Notes: generated from the sequence alone by a model not told the origin. Counted from the first letter of the stretch, positions 1 to 11,487 are shown. The stretch: 64,000 nucleotides of DNA from Micractinium sp. NFX-FRZ (GCA_029339195.1 JAPTJF010000116.1:1-64000); one strand, 5' to 3'. Numbers and translations: made by a program.

Positions 1-74
1 GGTGACCTGGCAGTAGGCCATTCAGCTGCTGCGCAGGGGCCAAGGAGAGCAGTGTTGCAGCTTGCCCGCCCATC

Positions 75-2755
75 ATGGACGCCGAAGGCGCCGCACCAGT
101 CGAGGTGCAAGTGGAAGGACAGTCTGGCAGCCAGCCGAGTTTGAACCCTGACATGACGCTGCAAGATCAGGCTGCAGGTGAGACGAGGCGACTGGGGGCC
201 GTTCCCCGCCCTCGAGCGCCAGCCAGCCGTTGGCCACCTGGTGCCGGTGCCAGCTGCCCGGGCAGGCTCGGCCGCAGAGCCGAAGCAGGACCAAGGCTGT
301 AGCGGGGCTCTGGGTCGGCCGCCCGCGGGCTGCAGGCTGCAGCTGCTGGTCTGACACTCCCGCCGCTCCGCTCCCGCCCCCTTCTGCAGCGGGCGACGCC
401 GAGGCCCCCGCCGCGCTGGAGCCGCAAGACGCAGCTGCGGAGGTGCCTGTCCTGGCGCCGGAGCCAGTGGCAGAGCCGGCTGCTGAAGTGCAGGAGCAGG
501 CGCCGCCAATGGAGGAGCAGGTGGGTGGTGCTGCCTGGGTCAGCGCGTGGCCGTTGTGGCGCGAGGGCAGCGCGCACGGTGCAGCGGCAGCACGAGCGTA
601 GCCGAGCACAGCCCCAGTCCTGGCGTTCAACAGCGTGCTGGCCCAGGTAGTGCCACCCCTCTTCCACCAGGCCGGCCTGCTCGACCCCCTTGTTCCCTCC
701 CGCAGGCCCCTCCTGCTCCCGCCGCCGCACCGGAGCCGCCGGCAGCACCCAAGGAGGAGCCCGCATTCGTCCCGGCACCCGCTGACGCGGCCCCTGCGGC
801 CGAGGCACTGGCAGTCGACGCCAGCAAGAAGCGCCCCGCCGAGGAGGCTGCCGCTGCCGAGGAGCCTCTGGCCAAGCAGCCCAAGATGGAGGCGGAACCC
901 GTGGCGGCACCCGTGGCGGCGCCCGCCCCCACGCCCGCTGTCGGCCCCGCCGTGCCCGGCCCGCGCCAGCCGCGCAAGCACCTAAACCACCCCGCGGCGG
1001 TTGCGCTGCGCAAGGCGGCCCGCCGTGCTGAGGCAGGGGAGGAGGAGCTGGAGGTGCTGTTCCCCGTGGGCCAGTCCCCCGCCGACCTGCCCATCCCGCG
1101 CCGCCTGCGCACCGCCACCCCGCGGCGCCCGCGCAGCAGCCGCGCTGCCTGGGGCCGCCTGAAACAGGTGGGTGGGATGCAGGGGAGGTCGGGTGTTTGT
1201 GTGCACGCTGGCTGGCTGGCCAGCGTGCGTGCACCCATGCGATCCATCACCATCTGTGTTGTGTTCATTGGCAGCCTTTGTGTGCAGTGCGCAAGTTGGG
1301 GCCGCCATCCCCCCTTCCTGCCTCTATGCACAAACGCACTATGCACCTGCCCCCATTCTTCTCTGCGCTGCAGGCGGCCCACGGCACGCTGCCGCTGGGC
1401 ACCAAGCGGAGCAAGAGCGTGTTCTGGGCGGGGGCGGTGGAGGAGGCGCCGGCTGCCAGCAGCAGCGAGTCGGAGGAGGAGGAGGAGGAGGAGAGGTGCG
1501 CGCGCTGGCTGCCCTACCACAGCCCGCTTGCCTGCCTGCTGCTGGCTCCCATGCTGCTCCCATTATGCGGCAGCCCCGGTTGCTTGGCAGCAAATCATGG
1601 CATCCAGCCACCCCTGCATGCCGTCCCACATTTGCCCGCCCGCCTGCCTCCCTCAACTCCCTCTGCTTGCCCATCCTCCCTTCTGGGCTCTCACCGCCTC
1701 TCCGCCCCCTCCCTCCCCCTGCAAGCAGCTCCGAGTACAGCGACAGTGACGACGACAGCGAGATGCCGCGGCGCGGCAGGAAGCCCGGCTCTGGCCGCGG
1801 CGGCGGGCGCGCCTCGGGGGGCGCCAACCACCAGCAGGGCCAGCAGCGCAACGCGCAGGCCGGCTACGGCGCGGTGAGTGGCGCCGCTGTTGCCGCTGCT
1901 GTGTGTGTTTCTGGTGTGCGTGCAGTGAGGGCAATAAGCAATGGTGCACATGGGCAGGGGTTTCGGCGTGCGGTTGCCTGCCAGCAAAGCGGCTGCTCTG
2001 CTCGCGCTCCCTCTTAGCGCAGCCCCAAGGGCGCCCTCCCCGAAAGAATACTGCTTGCTGATCTGCTTGTTTCCTTTATGTCCCCCCATCCTGTTGTGCA
2101 GCAGATGGACCCAGCCATTGCTCAGCAGCTGGCCAACGTGCCGCCCCACATGCGCCCCATGGTGATGCAGCAGCTGATGCAGCAGCGCCAGCAGCAGGCG
2201 GCCGCGCGCCAGCCGTCGTTCGACCAGCTCAACCCGCAGCAGCAGCAGGTGGTGATGCAGCAGCTGATTGCCTCGCTGCCGATGAACATGCAGCAGCAGT
2301 TTGCGCAGCTGGCGCCCCAGCAGAAGCTGCAGTACATCCAGCAGCTGTACGCGCAGCGCGTGGCCCAGCAGCAGCAGCAGCAGCAGGCACAGGCGCAGGC
2401 GCAGGCACAGGCACAAGCCCAGGCGCAGCAGCAGGCGGCTGCCGCCGCCGCGCCCGCCGCCGCTCCCGCGGCCTCCGCTGCACAGATGCAGCAGCAGCAG
2501 GCGATGCAGCAGCAGCTGTCTGCCATCTACGCGACGCTGCCGCCGCAGGTGCAGCAGCAGCTGCTGGCGCTGCCGCCCGACCAGCAGCGCGCGATGCTGC
2601 TGCAGATCTATCAGCAGCAGCAGCAGCAGCGGGCTCAGCAGGAGCAGCAGCTGCGCATGCAGCAGCAGCAGCAGCAGATGGCGGCGGCGGGACCCGGCGG
2701 CCAGCAGGCGCCGCAGGCCCAGCAGCCTGTGGACGTCACCCAGTTCCTCTCCTGA
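75..2755 (+). CDS. Gln-rich, acidic/AT-hook-like nuclear protein (function unknown)
   Basis: I do not recognise the family. Exons: 75-177, 390-520, 706-1167, 1374-1495, 1729-1873, 2102-2755; all junctions are GT-AG, phases close, 538 aa. Residues 1-230 are Ala/Pro/Glu-rich, with KKRP and a basic stretch before the third intron. A Ser/Glu tract (SSSESEEEEEE) then meets an AT-hook-like block, RRGRKPGSGRGGGR, encoded in exon 5. The last exon encodes about 217 residues made mostly of Gln, with repeated PPHMRPMVMQQLMQQ / LNPQQQQVVMQQL segments that could form amphipathic helices. The composition suggests a nuclear transcription or chromatin factor, but this is inference only. The start is the first ATG of the open frame. 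The last intron ends in a tandem CAGCAG acceptor (2099-2104), so one Gln may be optional. A TGTAA poly(A) signal lies at 3296. Confidence 0.72.
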
Positions 2756-3295
2756 CCACCTCCGCCACAGGCTGCCCGCGGCGGCCTCGGTGCACTGCCT
2801 GCCTGCCGTGCACACAACCACCGTATGGGCTGGCCGTGTGTCGCCCGCCGACGCCCGGCCTGGCCAGCAAGGCTCGTTGCCGCACCCCTGACCTGCGCTG
2901 TGTGCTTACCCGCCTCCTAGGCCGTGCCAGACCCACCCTTCCCATGTTGTGCGCTTGTTGCGCCTGCCGGCTCCGTGCCGCCCCCCCCACCCTCGCAACA
3001 CCGTTGCGTGCTTTGCTTGCTTGCTTGCTTGCCTGCCTTGACTGCTTGACGCACTACTGGCAGCTGCGGCCATGCTGACCGACCGCTTACCCACCCTTGC
3101 ACTCCAACCCGCATTTCACCGACTGTGTGCCCAACCAACTTTTTCACCGCGGGGCTGTCCGCTGCACGCCCTCCCTCTGCTCTGGCGCTGCCAGCTGGCC
3201 AGTGGCTGGGCGGCGCGTGGACGAGGGGCCTTTTCCACCGCGTCACTTGGTGCTTCCAGCACCACGGCGCTCCCTTACGTTGCTGTTTCCTCTCA

Positions 3296-3300
3296 TGTAA
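3296..3300 (+). terminator. TGTAA poly(A) signal, Gln-rich gene
   Basis: TGTAA is the dominant polyadenylation signal of chlorophyte nuclear genes. This copy lies about 540 nt after the stop codon at 2753-2755. Confidence 0.4.
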
Positions 3301-3339
3301 GACTAGCCTGCTGGGTCTCAACGACTGGCTTGTGGCTTC

Positions 3340-3360
3340 CCTGAACCCCCGGGGTTCAGG
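3340..3360. repeat. Near-perfect palindrome (hairpin)
   Basis: CCTGAACCCC and GGGGTTCAGG face each other around a single C; the outer CTTC/GAAG extends the stem if one base is bulged. It lies 40 bp after a TGTAA poly(A) signal and 420 bp before the next start codon. It may act in 3'-end formation or simply be a chance GC-rich hairpin. Confidence 0.7.
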
Positions 3361-3396
3361 AAGTTGTGAGGCCGCTTCGACAGGACAGGGCACATT

Positions 3397-3441
3397 GGTG
3401 CCACCCTCAGTGCCACCCTCAGTGAGGGTGCTGCTGGCACC
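3397..3441. repeat. Direct repeat nested in an inverted repeat
   Basis: GTGCCACCCTCA is repeated in tandem (3398-3409 and 3410-3421). It is followed by the complementary TGAGGGTG (3423-3430) and GGCACC (3436-3441). Either repeat copy can pair with the downstream arm, so two alternative hairpins are possible. Confidence 0.65.
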
Positions 3442-3782
3442 TGCCCCCCTCCATTCCTTGTTCACAAAGCGTTGCCTCGCAGGTGAGATACACTTCCTAT
3501 GTTCAAAAACGAAAGAAATGCCCGCCTGTCGTGCAGCGACTTGTCCAGATTTTGTCCAGGCCGCGGGATGTGCGCACCCGCCTGCGTTGGCTGCTGCGGC
3601 AGTGACCACCGGGCATCGCCCTGTCATCGGTTCCAACACCAGAGGACCGAGCGTCCCGACTGAGAGCCTCCCGTGGCACTGTTTCTCGCCATCTTTCCGT
3701 TGTGGACTGTCTTGCAGCTTTGCAGTGCAAGTCCCCACGCACGGCCGCCTCCCTGGCTCTTTGGGGGTGCCGCGCAGTCGCC

Positions 3783-5544
3783 ATGCAAGCGTTATTGATG
3801 CTGGTTGCACTGACTGCTTCAGGTGAGCAGTGGGTCCCCGAAACAAGGGGGGCGGGCACAGGACGCGGTGGCGGTGGCGGTGCACTCCCGTTCACCCAGC
3901 CGGCCCCACGTCGCTCCCCTCAAGTCCTCTTTTGATAGAATGGGTCGCGGGTGGCACAGCCGCAACCGTATCACAGCGTGACACCAGCTCCATTCAATTC
4001 ATGCTCCCGCACATGCAGGTGCTCTTGCAGCTGCGGCAGTTACCACACCAGAAGGTGAGCGCCCTCGAATTTTGATCTGCAGCGCAGGCGGTGCGCGGAT
4101 GTACCGCGGGTGTCGCACGGGTGGGCAGGACCACCTTGTGTCTACTGCCGCGTGGCTGGGCAGCTGCAGCTGCCTGGAAGCCCGGGGGACAGCCCCGCCC
4201 CTGTCTGTGACTCCGCCCCCAGCTTGCAGGCGCACGCGCAGACGCACGCAGGTGCCTGGAGGGCGTGAGCGCAGCGAAGCACTACTGTGGTTTGCACTTT
4301 GCGCCCCTGCCCACTGCTCATCTGCCCAGCCTCTCCCCCCGCCCCCCCGCCCCCTGCGTGCAGTGACGCAGCGGCCAGTGTGCTTGGAGATGGGGTTCGG
4401 CTTTTGGGCAGAGCAGGTGCGGGACTGATGCCAGGGCAGCGCGTGGGTGCAGTGCAACGCTGCATGTGGTTGTGCAAGCAGCAGGGTGGGGCCGGGCGGG
4501 GCGGGCATGGCCTCTGGTGGCGGGCCCGGCAGGCGAGAGGCAGGCAGGCAGGCGGGCCCCGGGGAGTGCGGACCCTACAGGCTGCGCCTCGGGTGCTGGC
4601 TTGGCCCCAGCTCCTGCTGCCCTTCTCAAGGCCGTTGCCTCCTGGGTCTGCAGGGAGCTGAGGGCGATGACCTGGCATCTCCAGAGCTGCAGTACGGCGG
4701 TATCAGGCTGGCTTCCGCCAGCGGGGTGCCCCTGGCAGCGCTGGGCCGCGAGGGCTGGCCACTGCTGCTGAGCAGCCAGGCAACAAGATGCGGCTGCTGC
4801 CGGCTCTGTGCCGCACAAAACGATTACACGGTGAGGCGGGACGGCAGTGAAGCTGGGGGTCGCAGGCACGAGCAGGGCAGCAGCAGGGCTGAGATGCCCA
4901 ACTCCTTTGGGCACAGCAGGCGCACGGTGCGCCCTTGTGCTACCCATGCACCCAACCCACCGCGGGTGGCATGCTTCATCCCCCCCCCGGCTCCCTCAAC
5001 TCATCTCCTGCTGCCGCACCTGCTGCTGCCGCCCCTGCTGCTGCAGAGCCTGGCTCCTCCCAGGTGCAGGCGGTGGAGCCACCGAGCCGCCGACGGCGCA
5101 TGCCGCTTGTTTGGCCCCGAGGGGGAGGGGGCGCGCAACGTGTCGCGGCAGAATGCGACACCTCAGGATCAGGTGTGGTACTCTGGAACCAGCGAGCGGC
5201 CCATGGCCATCCTCCAGCCGGAGCCAGAGGGGCAGTGCGCAGTGGTGGCATATGCGGGCGGCACTGATAGCGGCACGATGGGAGGCGGCGGCAGCGGCGG
5301 GGCGGCGAGGAGGCGCCCGCCCCCACCCAGCAGAAAGCCGCCGCCGCCGTCGCCGCCACCGCCACGCGGCAGTGCTGTCAGGAGGCCGCCGTCGCCGCAG
5401 CCACCGCAGCCCTCGCCGCCGCCCCCCATCCGGCGGTCTCCGCCGCCACTCGTGACAGCCAAGCCGTCCAGGCAGCCGCCGCCGCCGCCAGTGATGCGGA
5501 GAACGAAGAGTGCGCGGCGTGCGTTGGAGCAGCCTCGCGGTTAG
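3783..5544 (+). CDS. Secreted Pro-rich protein with PAN/apple-like module
   Basis: Exons: 3783-3822, 4019-4054, 4364-4416, 4654-4830, 5047-5544; GT-AG, phases close, 267 aa. The first two exons encode a signal peptide (MQALLMLVALTASGALAAAA), so the product should enter the secretory pathway. Residues 30-135 hold a cysteine pattern like PAN/apple domains: CLEMGFGFW, then CGCCRLCAAQ, then CRRWS...GACRLFGP. This is known as a carbohydrate- or protein-binding extracellular fold. From about residue 190 the chain is Pro/Arg-rich, with SPPPP-type motifs typical of hydroxyproline-rich algal wall glycoproteins. A wall or extracellular matrix role is inferred. The short 53-nt third exon is needed to restore phase. 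The PAN call rests on cysteine spacing only and needs a profile search. Confidence 0.6.
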
Positions 5545-6817
5545 TGCAGTGTCCAGCCTCCCTGCTGGTGCACCATCCACCTCCAACCTGACTGTTGCAG
5601 CCCCGTGCCTGCTTGCTCATTGACCTGCGGGGCGCCACCTTCCCCACCACACCACTCTACAAACTTTGCCCCTTCTGAGTCCCCCTTGGCATCTCAGTGC
5701 TCATTCAGCGGCAGCGTGCCAGGCCTCCAAGCCTTTCACCGCCTGTTGTGCCCCACCCTTCTCTGCAATTCATGCCGCCCCCTCCAATGCCCGCCTCCAC
5801 AACGTCAGCACCTCCTGCGCACCTACCTTGCCGTCCCCCGCCCCATCGTGGCGCCCTTTTCCCCGGTACTCCCCATATGTCTTACACCTGATCTTCAGCA
5901 TACACCAACACGTGCCGCCCTCTCATCGCCACCTCATATGCACCTATCGTTCGCTTCTGCGCCGCGCCCACTTGGGCAGGCACTCGCTTTGCGCCGTCTC
6001 TCCACGCTGCCAGATGGATTTCTTGCTTTTGTGTTGGAAGCTCAAGCGAACAGACATGCCCGCCATGTGGTGCATCCCCATCCTGGCTCCTGTCCGCTCC
6101 CCCCGCCCCCGTGGCTTGCCCCTATGCTTCTCTCAACATTTTGACCGCACTGCCTGCCTCTCGTGCATGCTGAACGCTCACTCCGCCCCCCAATTTGCAC
6201 CTCCCATTCCCCAACCGAGCCAAGCCCAGGCTCCCGGCTTGCTCCCATTCCTGCAATGACCGCCACCCCTCACCAGCCTCCAGCCCTCACCCCCTCTGCT
6301 CCCCCTCCTTGCTTCCCTTCCCCTCTTTCTCTGAACCTCATCTTTCCAGCTGGCCCTCTGCTTCCCCACCCACACACGCACACGTGGGACGGTACTGCAC
6401 TCCCTTCGTACACTGCCCCTTCTCCCCTCAAGGCTGCACAATTGAAAGCAATGATCTGCTTGGCGCGGCGCGATGCCGCCGACCACTCGTGCTGACGCCC
6501 CCTCCCCCGGCTCCTATGGCACCTGCCTATCATTGCCCAGCTGACCCTACAGCCCTCTGGCCATTTAAAGATCGTTAAGAAGGCGCAGAGATGCAGTGGG
6601 CGCAGCCTCCAGGCAGCTCAGCACGGCTTGGGGTCAGGCTTGGGGTGGGTCACGGTGCCGCCCGCTGACGCGCCTGCTGTGCCAACCTGGCGAATGCTCA
6701 GGTGTCTTGCATCGTTGCAAAGACTGCCACGCACCCTGCTTCGCCAGTTGACAGGCACGGGGCGGCATACGCAGGGGCCGCCGCGGGTTCCGCTCTAGCG
6801 AGGGACAGGGCGGCAGG
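5545..6817. other. Pyrimidine-rich intergenic region, no gene seen
   Basis: The plus strand here is strongly C/T-rich with few purines, over more than 1 kb. No open frame has splice structure or family resemblance. It probably holds the 3' UTR of the Pro-rich gene and the SMU1 promoter and 5' UTR. No TGTAA is visible close to the upstream stop codon. Confidence 0.5.
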
Positions 6818-9800
6818 ATGAGCCTCGAAATTGAAGCAACAGAGTGCGTGAGCGCTGAGAATGGCACATTGGGGACTACCGCTGCCCGCAGCTAGCTCCA
6901 GCTGAGCAACCCCCCATCCCCTCTCCCACTCGCAGTGTGATCAAGATTGTTCTGCAGTTCTGCAAGGAGAACTCCCTGGTGGAGTCCTTCAATGCGATCC
7001 AGGTGCGGCGGCAGCCGCAAAATGCGTTGCCAGCCTGCCGCCGCCACTGCTGCCACTGCCACTGCCGCTGCCGCCTGTGCCTGCAGTATTGCTGCTGCGT
7101 CGCTGCTGCTGCCGCTCGACCACATCCCAGTTTCACAGGCCCGCAGCACGTCGTAACAGCGCATGTGTACATTGTGCCTGCCCCGACATGCCGCGCCCGT
7201 CCAAATTGCCTCCCTCCGCCCCGCCTCCCTGTCCGCCCACCTCACATCCCCGTCCCATCTGCCCGTCCCCCGTGCTGCCGTCTCCCGCCTGCAGAACGAG
7301 TGCCAGGTTTCGCTCAACACGGTGGACAGCATTGAGGGGTTTGTGTCGGATGTGAACAACGGGCGGTGGGACACGGTGCTGCCGCAGGTGGCCAGCCTGA
7401 AGCTGCCGCGCGCCAAGCTGGAGGACTTGTATGAGCAGGTGGTGCTGGAGCTGATTGAGCTGAGGGAGACGGATACGGCGCGCGCCATGCTGCGGCAGAC
7501 GCAGGTACGAGCAGGGGAAGAGCAGGCCAGGGTGCGGGCCAGCGGCTGGCTAGTAGGGGGAGGCGTGCGCTGGGGCTGGCGTTCATAATTGTCGGCCGGA
7601 TGCCTGGGGCTTGGGGGGAAGCCCCGTCACATTTGGGGAGCGAGCGGGAGCGCTGCCTGCGCTTCACCTCCCACACTCGGCGCTCCTCGGGCCCGTCAAG
7701 CACCCACCTTGCTCCAGTCCCACCGCACCCACCCTGCATCGCTCCGCTCCTGCCGCCGGCACCGTCTCCCTCACACCCACCCCCCAACCCCCATCCCCAG
7801 GCCACTTCCCTCAAGGCGCGCCTCCCCCCTCTCCTGCCCACCCTCATCCCCACCCCGCTTCCTTCCATGTTCCTCCCCACCCACCCACCCACCCCCGCTC
7901 TTTCAGGTCTTTGCCCGCATGAAGTCGGACGATGCCGAGCGCTACCTGCGGCTGGAGCACCTGTGCAACCGTGCATACTTTGATGTGCGGGAGCTGTATG
8001 GGGGCACGCCACGCGAGAAGCGGCGTGCACAGCTGGCGCACGCCCTGAGCGCTGAGGTCAGCACAGTGCCGCCCTCGCGCCTCATGGCGCTGGTGGGGCA
8101 GGCGCTCAAGTGGTGAGTGGGGATGCCTGGCATGGGGGCCTGCACGGGGAGGGGAGGCAGGGAGGAAGGGCGGCGGGTGGTGGGAAAGGCGCAGGGGGCT
8201 GAAGCTCCTGCTGCCCGCACGACTCATGGCGCTGGTGGAGCAGGCGGTCGAGTGGTGAGTGGGGGCATGCAGGGGCAGGGGGCAGTAGTAGGGAGAGGGT
8301 GGGCAGGGGGTGCCAGGGGCTGGGCAGCGGAGGGGAGGGCCGGTGCAGCAGCATACCTTGCTCCCTGTGTGCCGAGCCTGCACGTGTCCTGTGCTGCATG
8401 CACTCCACCACCGCACTCGCTGCTCGCCTCCCCGTGGCCTCCCGAACTGTGCCAACGTCCCCAACCCGCCTGCCAACCCCCGCCTCCCAACCCCGCCCCC
8501 CCCCGCCCCCTGCCCGCCCCGCAGGCAGCAGCAGCAGGGCCTGCTGCCCCCCGGCGCCGCCTTTGACCTGTTCCGAGGCACAGCGGCAGGTACTCGGGAC
8601 GAGGTGGAGGCGTTCCCAACTGACCTGGACCGGCAAATCAAGTTTGGGGCCAAGAGCCACGCAGAGTGTGCGGCTTTCTCCCCCGATGGGCAGCTGCTGG
8701 TGACGGGAAGCGTGGACGGGTTTGTGGAGGTGAGGGGCATCTGAAGAGAGTGGGGTGGGGTGGGGTGGGTGTTCGGGAGGTGGGGAGACCAGATGGAGGG
8801 AGGGTGCTGCCTCGTCCGTTCCCCCTGCCCTCCTCCCCGCCTTTCAAACACATTGCCTGGCTGCCTGACATGGCGCAGCGAATGCAGCCCCTGCCATGCC
8901 GTGCCCAACAGCAGCTCCCGCTGCTGCCTGCCGCCCCTCCCTCCCTTCCGCTTCTGTGGGTGCTCAGTTTCTGTGCCACCTCATCGCATCAAGCCTCTCC
9001 CCCTCCATATGGCCTGGCATCGCAACCCTGCCCCTCTCCCCCTCCCCCTCCCGATGTCTCCCAGGTGTGGGACTACCTCACCGGCCGCATCAAGAAGGAC
9101 CTGCCCTACCAGGCCCAGGAGCAGTTCATGCTGCACGACAGCGCTGTGCTGGCGCTGGCTTTCAGCCGGGACAGCGAGCTGCTGGCGACGGGGGACCAGG
9201 ACGGGCGGGTCAAGGTGTGGCGCGTGCGCACGGGGCAGTGCCTGCGCCGCTTTGACAACGCGCACGCGCAGGGCGTCACTGCGCTCGCCTTCTCACGCGA
9301 CGGCTCACACGTGCTGTCGGCCTCTTACGACACCCTCATACGGTGCGGCGGGTGGCAGGGTGGGTAGGAGGCTGGGTGGGAGGGGTGGAAGAGCTGGCTG
9401 GTTGGTCAGTGTTGAGGTTGCGGCGCTCCAGTGTTGTGAAGCAGGGTGGGGTGGGGTGCGGGGCGAGGTGGGCACAGGCGCTGCCCTCGCGACTGCTCGC
9501 GGGTGTGCGTGCCCAAGCTCTTCCTCATCGTGATGCCGCCTGCTCTCTGTGCGGCTGCTCGGACGCCTTTGTCACCCCTATGACTCGCTTCTCACATGCC
9601 CTCCTTACCCAGTGCCCCACGCCACCGCTCCCCCCAACCCCGCAGCGTGCACGGCATCAAGAGCGGCAAAATGCTCAAGGAGTTCAGGGGGCACAGCTCC
9701 TTTGTCAACGGGGCCTGTTACTCGGCAGATGGGACGCAGGTGGGAGGCTGGGCGCATGCCGCAGCAGACTTGGTGTGGTGGGATTCAGGGTTGGCTGCAC

Positions 9801-11487
9801 TGCCCCCACCCTGCCACGAGTCGCCCGCTCTGGGCGCATTTGCGCTCATGGCCCCGCACGCTGCCACATGCATCTCTTCCTCTCCCAGCCCTGCCCTCCC
9901 TGCAACCCTCCACCCCTCCTGGCCCTGGCTCCCCTCCTCACAGATCATCTCCGCGGGAGCAGACGCCACGGTGCGCGTGTGGGACGCCAAGACGTGCGAC
10001 TGCACATTTGTCTTCCGCCCGCCGCAGGTGCGCTTTGCATGCATGCAGAAGACAGGGAAAAGGGTGGGCGGGTGCCTGTTGCACGATTCCTCTGCACGCC
10101 AGCCAGCAACAGCCTGCAGGCTCACACCGCACCCTGGCCCCCGAAACAAAGTGCGCTGCAGCTCACGAGCCATATCCGTGCCCGCCGCCCTGCCTCCCTC
10201 CCTCCCATCCTGCCACAGGCCACCCCCGCAGCCGAGGCGCCCGTGGTGGGTGTGGCCCTCAACCCACAGAACGTTGACCAAGTGCTTGTGGCCACACGGG
10301 GTCCCACCCTGTACTTGATGACTCTGCAGGGGCAGGTGGGTGGGGCTCAGGAGTGGACGAGGGGGAAGGAACTGCCCAAAGGGGAAGTTGGCTGGCAAAG
10401 GGGCGGAGGGAGGAGCTGGCCATCAAAGAACACGGGGCATGGGAGGGCGGGGTGGGACCAGGTGATGGCGAGGACGGGGGCCGGGTAGGCAAAGCAGGGC
10501 AGGGCGCGGCGCTGCTTTGCACTACCCGCGCACACTTATGGACCACTCACCTGCTGCAGATGATTGGAAGCTTTCCAGCTGGGCATGGACGATCGGCTGA
10601 TATCTTCTTGCCTGGCCTCCACCCAAAGCCTCCTCTCAAGCCGTGCCTCCACGTACTTCTCACACCCTCTCCCCTGCAGGGGTCAGAGAACTGCCAACCG
10701 GCGCAAGAAGGCCCCGCCTCCCCTCTTTCCCACCCCTTCCTTCAACCCAAACCCACGGTGCTCATACCTGCTGTTTGCCTGTGGCGCTGTGCAGGTGGTG
10801 AAGAGCTTCCAGTCGGGCAAAACGGCCCCAGCCTTTTTCGTCCCACCCCTGCCCAACGCACCCACATCGTATGCTGGCTTGCGTGTATGTACTGCAGGTG
10901 GTGAAGAGCTTCCAGTCGGGCAAGAAGGCGGGCGGCGACTTCCTGGCCTTCACCCCCTCCCCCCGCGGCGAGTGGGCCTACTGCATGGGCGAGGACGGAG
11001 TGCTCTACTGCTTCTCCCTGGCTTCTGGCAAGCTGGAGCACCTCATGCAGGTGGGAGATGAGGTGGCAGGCGGGGGAGGGGCAGAAGGGATGGGATGGTG
11101 TGCAGGAGGGTTTCAGGGTGGGCCTGCGGGGGTGCTGGCTCAGCAGCCATAAAAAGGTGGGGGGGTGGGGGGGGGACTGGGAGGACTGCAGGGGGCAGAT
11201 GCAGGCTGTGCTGCTTCTGCCTTGGCAAGCTGGAGAATTACTTGTGTGGCAAAGGTGGGACAGGATGAGGGGAAGGGAAGGAGAGGCCAGCCCAGGAAAG
11301 GCAGGTGCAGAGGGGCAGCGACGCCTGGGCCTCCGCCCCACCTTGCACACTGCCTCCACCCCGCACCCACCCACCCCCCGCCATGCAGGTGGCGGAGAAG
11401 GACCCCATCGGCCTGGCGCACCACCCGCACCGCAACCTGCTGGCCACCTACGCGGCAGATGGGACGCTGAAGACATGGAAACCCTAG
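6818..11487 (+). CDS. SMU1: SMU1, WD40 splicing factor
   Basis: SMU1 is a spliceosomal B-complex protein that works with RED/IK in the nucleus and affects alternative splice-site choice. Exons: 6818-6843, 6936-7002, 7295-7504, 7907-8112, 8525-8729, 9065-9342, 9646-9739, 9944-10027, 10219-10335, 10898-11050, 11389-11487. All are GT-AG, phases close, 512 aa, nearly the length of human SMU1 (513). N-terminal LisH ([18 protein letters not shown], about 9-40) and CTLH ([27 protein letters not shown]) precede the conserved [22 protein letters not shown] repeats run from about residue 205 ([17 protein letters not shown]) to the end ([20 protein letters not shown]). The start gives MSLEIEATD, matching the family N-terminus. 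Introns 4, 9 and 10 contain copies of neighbouring exon edges. Confidence 0.96.
8223..8261 (+). repeat. Intronic copy of SMU1 exon 4 3' end and donor
   Basis: This segment of intron 4 repeats, with about four changes, the last 32 nt of exon 4 (8081-8112) together with its GTGAGTGGGG donor, 142 bp downstream of the original. It is therefore a ready-made second donor site. Confidence 0.85.
10560..10822 (+). repeat. Array of decoy acceptors copying SMU1 exon 10 start
   Basis: The real exon 10 starts at 10898 after CAG. A copy at 10795 repeats the CAG and the first 26 coding bases exactly. More diverged copies, also preceded by CAG, start at 10680 and 10560. The spacings of 103, 115 and 120 bp suggest that intron 9 grew by serial tandem duplication of a unit of roughly 110 bp carrying polypyrimidine tract, acceptor and exon start. 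Confidence 0.75.
11212..11236 (+). repeat. Diverged intronic copy of SMU1 exon 10 3' part
   Basis: TGCTTCTGCCTTGGCAAGC followed by TGGAG echoes exon 10 codons near 11010-11038, with a short deletion, 197 bp downstream. The donor itself is not preserved. This is weaker than the other SMU1 copies. Confidence 0.5.

Larger units (their letters stand above)
2756..3782. other. Intergenic / 3' UTR with two strong hairpins
   Basis: This 1 kb stretch between two plus-strand genes holds the presumed 3' UTR of the Gln-rich gene, ending near a TGTAA at 3296-3300, and the upstream region of the next gene. A short (CTTG)n run lies at about 3012-3031. Two inverted repeats follow at 3340-3360 and 3397-3441. 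A 233-codon open frame (3125-3826) crosses it, but it shows no recognisable family and runs into the next gene's first exon in another frame; I treat it as chance. Confidence 0.5.

Noticed and set aside
2122..2526. Long Cys/Ala-rich minus-strand frame opposite the Gln-rich exon
   Set aside because: It is the antisense shadow of CAG repeats (CTG read as Leu, TGC as Cys), not a gene.
3125..3826. 233-codon plus-strand open frame
   Set aside because: No recognisable domain and no splice structure. It overlaps the signal-peptide exon of the next gene in another frame and crosses a poly(A) signal. Long chance frames are common in GC-rich DNA.
10560..10898. Alternative mutually exclusive SMU1 exons
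   Set aside because: The copies diverge after about 27 bases and have no donor or family-matching continuation, so they are partial exon-edge duplicates, not whole alternative exons.
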